From Nevskiaceae bacterium (GTDB taxonomy: Bacteria; Pseudomonadota; Gammaproteobacteria; Nevskiales; Nevskiaceae), in NCBI GenBank assembly GCA_008012115.1, contig SSEB01000012.1, forward strand, positions 206,668 through 270,667: a stretch of DNA of 64,000 nt. The letters run 5' to 3'. The position numbers and the translations under genes were made by a program. Shown here piece after piece: positions 59,515-64,000 of the stretch (positions are counted from its first letter, which is position 1; every line of letters starts with the position of its first letter). The notes beneath the pieces were generated by a model, which made no database searches, was not told where the DNA came from, and was given only the letters and a program-made list of their open reading frames with translations.

Positions 59515-60219
59515 ATGGGCAAGCTCATCGTCACTGATGGCAGTGGCAAAACCCAGGATTTCCCGCTCAACAAAGAGCGGGTCACCATTGGCCGTCATCC
59601 CGACAACGACATCAGCCTGAACGACAAGGCGGTCTCAGGCCACCACGCGGTGGTCATCACTATCCTGCAAGATTCGTTTCTGGAGGACCTGGACAGCACC
59701 AACGGCACCCAGGTCAACGGCAAGCAGATCGCCAAGCACCCCCTGTCGCAAGGCGACGTGATTTCCATCGGGCGCAATACGCTGAAGTACGAAGGCGACC
59801 AGGCGGCCGAGGACGATTTCGAAAAAACCATGATTCTGAAGCCGGGCCAGTTCGGCGCCGCCTTCGATTCGCAGGTCAACAAGGCGGCGGCGACCCCTTC
59901 GGCCTCCGCCTCGGCCGCACCCGCCGCACCATCCGTCGGCGCCAAGCCGGTCATGGGCAAGCTGCGTGTCGCCAGCGGCCCGAATGCCGGGAAGGAGTTG
60001 GAGCTCACCAAGGCGCTGACCACCATCGGCCGGCCCGGTGTCCAGGTTGCCGCCATCACCCGCCGCGCCGACGGTTATTACATCGTCCATGTCGGCGGAC
60101 AATCCGGCGGCAAACGCCCTTTGGTCAACGGCAAGGAAATCGACACCCAGGCCTACAAGCTCAATCACAACGACCTGATCGAACTGGCCGGCACGCAGAT
60201 GAATTTTCTCATCACCTGA
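59515..60219 (+). CDS. Protein with two FHA domains
   Basis: 234 residues. The first FHA domain (about 2-85) has the phosphothreonine-binding pattern TIGRHPDNDISLNDKAVSGH and STNGTQVNGK. The second (about 145-233) is weaker (TIGRPGVQVAAI, LVNGKEI) and lacks some binding residues. An Ala/Pro/Ser linker joins them. Probable reader of kinase phosphorylation; a strong terminator follows it. Confidence 0.9.
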   Translation: MGKLIVTDGSGKTQDFPLNKERVTIGRHPDNDISLNDKAVSGHHAVVITILQDSFLEDLDSTNGTQVNGKQIAKHPLSQGDVISIGRNTLKYEGDQAAEDDFEKTMILKPGQFGAAFDSQVNKAAATPSASASAAPAAPSVGAKPVMGKLRVASGPNAGKELELTKALTTIGRPGVQVAAITRRADGYYIVHVGGQSGGKRPLVNGKEIDTQAYKLNHNDLIELAGTQMNFLIT

Positions 60220-60241
60220 CCCGCGAACCGGCAAATCCGAG

Positions 60242-60265
60242 AAGGCCCCGCAAGGGGCCTTTTCC
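60242..60265 (+). terminator. Intrinsic terminator of the kinase-phosphatase-FHA operon
   Basis: AAGGCCCC, GCAA tetraloop, GGGGCCTT followed by TT, 23 bases past the FHA stop. Perfect 8-bp stem. Confidence 0.88.
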
Positions 60266-60356
60266 GTTGCAACAGCGGGAACTTGAAGCCGCAGGCGGGG
60301 TCGGAATTGCGGCGGGTCTGCCCTCCGGCACCAGCAACGCCCGCCGGGAGTCGATC

Positions 60357-60632
60357 ATGAAAATTCTGCTGATTGCAGCCGGGCTGCCACTGGCCCTGGC
60401 CAGTTCCACGAGCTTCGCCGATCCGTCCTCAACCCCATCCGCGGCGCCCGTCGCCGCCGACCCTGCGCACTGTCTCAAGGACACCGGATCCCGGATCAAG
60501 CCGAAGGACGGACGCTGCGTCAACGCCCCTGGGCAGGTCATCAGCCACGAGGACATCGAGCGCAGCGGTGCCACCAACACCGCGGAAGCGCTGCGCGACC
60601 TGTCGCCGGCGGTGCAGGTGCAACGCCACTGA
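60357..60632 (+). CDS. Small secreted protein resembling a TonB-receptor plug segment
   Basis: 91 residues. Signal peptide MKILLIAAGLPLALASSTSFA, a low-complexity Ser/Ala/Pro stretch, two cysteines (AHCLKDTG and GRCVNAPG), and a C-terminal VISHEDIERSGATNTAEAL that looks like the first plug helix of TonB-dependent receptors; the chain stops 12 residues later with no barrel. GGGAG lies 7 bases before ATG 60357. It may be a stand-alone adaptor, a decayed receptor start, or an unrelated family. Confidence 0.65.
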   Translation: MKILLIAAGLPLALASSTSFADPSSTPSAAPVAADPAHCLKDTGSRIKPKDGRCVNAPGQVISHEDIERSGATNTAEALRDLSPAVQVQRH

Positions 60633-60640
60633 AGTTGGCG

Positions 60641-61726
60641 TCAGCGGTCCTTGTGGATGAACAGGACCCGCTGGGTCAGGCCGCAGAAGAGTTCGTAAGC
60701 CAGCGTGCCGGCGTAGCCCGCGATTTCCTCGGCGGGCAGGTTCTCCCCCCAGAGCCGCACGGTGTCACCCACTTGCGCTTCGGGTACCGTGCGCAGATCG
60801 ACGGTGATCATGTCCATCGACACGCGTCCGGCAATGGGCACGCGACGTCCGCCAATGAGTAGCGGCGTGCCGCTGGGCAGGCTGCGGTGCACGCCATCGG
60901 CGTAACCGACGGCCACCACGCCGATACGCATGCGCTCCGGGCAACGATAAGTCTGCCCGTAACCGATCGGCTCGCCGGCATCGAATTCGCGTACCGCGAT
61001 CAGGCGGCTCTCCAGCGTCATGGCCGGCTTGAGGCCGAGTTCGGCAGCGCTGCGTCCCGCCAGCGGCGAGGCGCCGTAGAGCATCAGCCCAGGCCGCACC
61101 CAGTCGGCCTGCGCCTCGGGCCACGCCAAGATACCGGCCGAGTTGGCGATGGAGCGGGCGCCGGCAACACCATGCAGGACGCGTTCGAAACGCGCGATCT
61201 GCTCGCGCGTTGCAGGGTTCTCGGGCTCGTCGGCGCAGGCCAGGTGCGTGATCCAGCCCATGAAGCGCCAGCGCGGCCGGCGGCGCAGCAGTTCAATCAG
61301 GCGCGGTACTTCCGGCAGCGCGAAGCCCAGGCGGTGCATACCGGTATCGAGCTTGAACCACAGGCTCACTTCCGAGCTTTCCGGCAGATCTTCCAGCAGG
61401 TCGAGCTGCCAGAAATCGTGCACCACCACCTGCAGGCGCTCGTAGACCGCCAGCGCCGCCTCCTCCGCCGAGATGATGCCCTCGAGCAGCGCAATCGGCG
61501 TGACGATGTGCGCCTGCCGCAGTTTCAGCGCCTCTTCCATGCAAGCGACGGCGAAGGCATCGACCTGGGCCGCTTCCAGCGCGCGTGCCACCGGCACGGC
61601 GCCGTGGCCATAGCCGTCGGCCTTGATCGCCGCCATCACGCGGGAGCGCGGCGCGTAGCGGCGGACCTGCGCGAGATTGTGCTGGATGGCCGCGAGATCG
61701 ATCGTGGCGGTGACGCGTGGAATCAT
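60641..61726 (-). CDS. alr: Alanine racemase
   Basis: Makes D-alanine for peptidoglycan. It is 361 residues. The PLP lysine is residue 35 in AAIKADGYGHGA, and the catalytic tyrosine region GVVAVGYADGVHRSLP is present. It overlaps the dnaB stop by 4 bp. The dnaB-alr order is common in gammaproteobacteria. Confidence 0.96.
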   Translation of the reverse strand: MIPRVTATIDLAAIQHNLAQVRRYAPRSRVMAAIKADGYGHGAVPVARALEAAQVDAFAVACMEEALKLRQAHIVTPIALLEGIISAEEAALAVYERLQVVVHDFWQLDLLEDLPESSEVSLWFKLDTGMHRLGFALPEVPRLIELLRRRPRWRFMGWITHLACADEPENPATREQIARFERVLHGVAGARSIANSAGILAWPEAQADWVRPGLMLYGASPLAGRSAAELGLKPAMTLESRLIAVREFDAGEPIGYGQTYRCPERMRIGVVAVGYADGVHRSLPSGTPLLIGGRRVPIAGRVSMDMITVDLRTVPEAQVGDTVRLWGENLPAEEIAGYAGTLAYELFCGLTQRVLFIHKDR

Positions 61727-63078
61727 GGGCCGTCGTAGTTGCCGAAGCCCTGCGCCAGATTCTCGAAGCGCGTGAACTGGCCGAGGAAGGCCGTCTTCAC
61801 GGTTCCCAGCGGGCCGTTACGCTGCTTGACGATGATGATTTCCGCCGTGCCCTTGTCCGGCGATTCCTTGTTGTAGACCTCGTCGCGGTAGATGAAGGCG
61901 ATGACGTCGGCGTCCTGCTCGATACCGCCGGACTCGCGCAGATCCGACATGCGCGGCCGCTTGTTGTCGCGCTGTTCGACGCCACGGTTGAGCTGCGACA
62001 GCGCAATCACCGGCACCGACAGCTCCTTGGCCAGCGCCTTGAGGCTGCGCGAAATCTCGGAAATCTCGTTGGTGCGGTTTTCCTTGTTGCCAGGCACCTG
62101 CATCAGCTGGATGTAATCCACGATGATGAGCTGGATGTCATGGCGCGCCTTCATGCGGCGCGCGCGCGCGCGCAGTTCCAGCGGCGACAGCGCGCCGGTC
62201 TCGTCGATGTACAGCGGCGCCTCGCGCACCAGCCCGCCCTGCGAGGTGAGACGGTCCCAGTCGCGGTCCTCGAGTTCGCCGCTGCGCAGCTTGCCCATGT
62301 CGATGCGCGCGAACGAGGACAGCACACGCAGCGCCAGCTGCTCCGCCGGCATTTCCATGCTGAATACCGCTGCGCCTTTCTTCTCGTACAGCGCGACGTG
62401 TTCGGCGATGTTGAGCGCGAAGCTGGTCTTGCCCATCGACGGACGGCCAGCCACGATCACCAGATCGCCCGGATGCAGCCCGGTGGTGAGTTTGTCGAGA
62501 TCGGCAAAGCCGGTCGGCAGACCCGCCAGCCCGCCCGGGTTGTTGCGCATCTCCTCGATGCGCTGCTCCACGATGTCCATCAGCTGCGGCATCATCGCGT
62601 AGCTGCCCTGCGCGTGCTGGGCCTTGTTGCGGATCGCGAAGACCTTCTGCTCGGCGAGATCAATCAGCTCCGAATGGCCGCGACCATCGGGCCGGAAGCC
62701 CATCTCGGCGATGTCGCCGCCGGCGGCGATCAGCGTGCGCAGCACCGAACGCTCGCGCACGATCTCGGCGTACGACAACACGTTGGCAGCGCTGGGCGTG
62801 TCGTTGGCCAGGGTGCCCAGGTAAGACACGCCGCCCGCTTCCTCGAGCTTGCCGTGATGGCGCAGATGCTCGCACAGCGTGATGAAATCGCAGGGTTTGC
62901 CGCTGCTGCACAGCTCGGCGATGGCGCCGAAGATAAGCTGGTGATCGGCGCGGTAGAAATCCTCGCCGGTGATGCGATCGGCGAGGTCGTTCCAGGCGCG
63001 GTTGTCCAGCATCAGACCGCCGAGCACCGACTGTTCGGCTTCGATCGAATGCGGCGGCAGCTTGGGCGATGGGCTCAC
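61723..63078 (-). CDS. dnaB: Replicative DNA helicase
   Basis: 451 residues: N-terminal DnaB domain (PHSIEAEQSVLGGLMLDNRA), linker, and RecA-like ATPase with Walker A VAGRPSMGKTSFALNIA and Walker B IQLIIVDYIQLM. It unwinds DNA at the fork. It follows rplI across a 73-bp gap that contains a terminator-like hairpin. Confidence 0.97.
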   Translation of the reverse strand: MSPSPKLPPHSIEAEQSVLGGLMLDNRAWNDLADRITGEDFYRADHQLIFGAIAELCSSGKPCDFITLCEHLRHHGKLEEAGGVSYLGTLANDTPSAANVLSYAEIVRERSVLRTLIAAGGDIAEMGFRPDGRGHSELIDLAEQKVFAIRNKAQHAQGSYAMMPQLMDIVEQRIEEMRNNPGGLAGLPTGFADLDKLTTGLHPGDLVIVAGRPSMGKTSFALNIAEHVALYEKKGAAVFSMEMPAEQLALRVLSSFARIDMGKLRSGELEDRDWDRLTSQGGLVREAPLYIDETGALSPLELRARARRMKARHDIQLIIVDYIQLMQVPGNKENRTNEISEISRSLKALAKELSVPVIALSQLNRGVEQRDNKRPRMSDLRESGGIEQDADVIAFIYRDEVYNKESPDKGTAEIIIVKQRNGPLGTVKTAFLGQFTRFENLAQGFGNYDGP

Positions 63079-63093
63079 GATTTTCGGGGCTCG

Positions 63094-63127
63094 GAAAAGA
63101 CTGCGGCCCGCACAAGGCGGGCCGCAG
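63094..63127 (-). terminator. Terminator/attenuator between rplI and dnaB
   Basis: Minus strand: perfect 11-bp stem (arms 63117-63127 and 63101-63111, CTGCGGCCCGC), 5-base loop, then TCTTTTCC. It would end or attenuate the ribosomal transcript before dnaB. Confidence 0.75.
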
Positions 63128-63151
63128 AGTGTACCTCAGTGCCGGCCGGAA

Positions 63152-63604
63152 TTACCCTTTCAGCTCTTCGACCACGACGGTCAGCGAGGTCTCGACTTCC
63201 GTGTGCAGACGCACGGCGATATCGTAGCTGCCGGTCTGGCGGATCACGCCGGACAGGATGTCGATTTCGCTCTTCTTGATGTCGAGGCCCTGCGCCTCAG
63301 CGGCGCGGACCACATCGGACGGGCCCACGGAGCCGTACAGCTTGCCTTCTTCGGCGGCCAGCGCCTTGACCGTGATGACCTTGCCGGCCAGCTTCTCGGC
63401 ACGCAGCTTGGCGGCGTTGAGGCTGTCGCTGGCGCGCTTGATCAGCTCAGCCTTGCGGGCCTCGAAGACCTTGCGGTTGGCTTCGGTGGCCGGCAGCGCC
63501 TTGCCCTGCGGCAGCAGGAAATTACGGCCGTAACCCGGCTTGACCTTGACGGTGTCGCCGAGGTCGCCAAGCTTCTTCACTTTCTCGAGCAGGATGACTT
63601 CCAT
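63152..63604 (-). CDS. rplI: 50S ribosomal protein L9
   Basis: 150 residues. MEVILLEKVKKLGDLGDTV and VKPGYGRNFLLPQGKA form the N-terminal RNA-binding domain; a long helix and the C-terminal domain follow. It is 12 bp after rpsR. Confidence 0.97.
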   Translation of the reverse strand: MEVILLEKVKKLGDLGDTVKVKPGYGRNFLLPQGKALPATEANRKVFEARKAELIKRASDSLNAAKLRAEKLAGKVITVKALAAEEGKLYGSVGPSDVVRAAEAQGLDIKKSEIDILSGVIRQTGSYDIAVRLHTEVETSLTVVVEELKG

Positions 63605-63616
63605 GATGCGTTCTCC

Positions 63617-63844
63617 TTACTCGTGCTTGTCGGTGTACGGCAGCAGCGCCAGGAAGCGCGCGCGCTTGATGGCGACGGCGAGCTGACGCTGGTAGCGCGA
63701 CTTGGTGCCGGTGATGCGGCTCGGCACGATCTTGCCGTTCTCGACGATGTACTGCTTGAGGGTGGCCAGATCTTTGTAGTCGATCTCGGCAGCGCCCTCG
63801 GAGCTGAACTTGCAGGTCTTCTTGCGACGGAAATAGGCGGACAT
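63617..63844 (-). CDS. rpsR: 30S ribosomal protein S18
   Basis: 75 residues, [20 protein letters not shown] at the start, [19 protein letters not shown] and [15 protein letters not shown] in the core. The normal upstream neighbour rpsF is absent; the sequence instead turns into an inverted copy of this gene from 63873 onward. Confidence 0.96.
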   Translation of the reverse strand: MSAYFRRKKTCKFSSEGAAEIDYKDLATLKQYIVENGKIVPSRITGTKSRYQRQLAVAIKRARFLALLPYTDKHE

Positions 63845-64000
63845 GATCAGGCTCCTGCGGCTTCGGCCGACGCGTCGGCCGAAGCCGCAGGAGCCTGATC
63901 ATGTCCGCCTATTTCCGTCGCAAGAAGACCTGCAAGTTCAGCTCCGAGGGCGCTGCCGAGATCGACTACAAAGATCTGGCCACCCTCAAGCAGTACATCG
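63745..64000. repeat. Perfect 256-bp palindrome reaching the window edge
   Basis: Bases 63873-64000 are the exact reverse complement of 63745-63872, centred on GACGCGTC (63869-63876). The arms are 128 bp without a mismatch and may continue beyond the window. Most likely a fold-back assembly or amplification artefact; a true inverted duplication is less likely. Confidence 0.95.
63901..64000 (+). pseudogene. Inverted partial copy of rpsR
   Basis: The first 100 bases of rpsR, starting with ATG at 63901, repeated on the plus strand as part of the 256-bp palindrome and cut by the window edge. Identical to the gene at 63745-63844. Probably not a real locus. Confidence 0.7.

Overview
The window reads as a GC-rich gammaproteobacterial chromosome segment. 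FimV, IhfB, LapA/LapB, a BepA-type protease, UbiG, and gene orders resembling those of Pseudomonas (truA-trpFBA-accD-folC; gyrA-serC-pheA-hisC-tyrA-aroA-cmk-rpsA-ihfB; mtnA-mtaD-ubiG-mupP-yciK; scpA/scpB-trpS) all point there. It could be a Nevskiales/Solimonadaceae-like lineage or a relative, but I cannot fix the taxon from sequence alone. Almost every gene is core housekeeping, tightly packed, often with ATGA start/stop overlaps. I see no rRNA, tRNA, CRISPR array, transposase or prophage.

Layout, left to right. 1-5047: 5' part of folC, accD, trpA, trpB, trpF on the minus strand, with a class IV PLP-enzyme gene inserted on the opposite strand. 5190-13678: truA, fimV, asd, leuB, an NTF2-like gene, leuD, leuC (minus), with a divergent LysR-type gene next to leuC. 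14862-19061: DedA; a plus-strand run of NTF2-like, GFA, GNAT and nitrilase genes; an MFS transporter. 19061-25886: aroC, prmB, a Sco/PCu(A)C copper pair, psd, a BepA-like protease, an NAD-dependent epimerase. 26062-38122: lapB, lapA, ihfB, rpsA, cmk, aroA, tyrA, hisC, pheA, an ICMT-like gene, serA, serC, a block of amino-acid and nucleotide biosynthesis plus translation. 38155-41583: a PIN toxin/RHH antitoxin pair and gyrA. 41834-48113: methylthioadenosine salvage (mtnA, mtaD), ubiG, mupP, a degenerate GGDEF/EAL protein, yciK. 48127-54395: rluB, scpB, scpA, trpS, an M50 protease, a YpjD-like protein and a CorB/CorC-type transporter. 54580-60632: radA, then a CHASE2-Ser/Thr kinase, PP2C phosphatase and FHA protein forming one signalling module, and a small secreted protein resembling a TonB-receptor plug. 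60641-63844: alr, dnaB, rplI, rpsR.

The most unusual feature is not a gene. Nine intergenic elements, each exactly 114 bp, are scattered at roughly 4-11 kb intervals. Each has 10-bp GC-rich inverted ends (consensus GCCACCCGCT ... AGCGGGTGGC), two 24-bp arms with no sequence conservation, and a centred 46-bp AT-rich core bounded by G at position 35 and TAAC at 77-80, often itself palindromic. Every copy lies within about 26 bp of a stop codon, none lies between divergent genes, and all nine seem to point the same way on the chromosome whatever the local transcription direction. I do not recognise this family.

The right end of the window (63745-64000) is a perfect 256-bp palindrome in which the start of rpsR is repeated in inverted orientation where rpsF would be expected. 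An assembly fold-back is the most likely cause.
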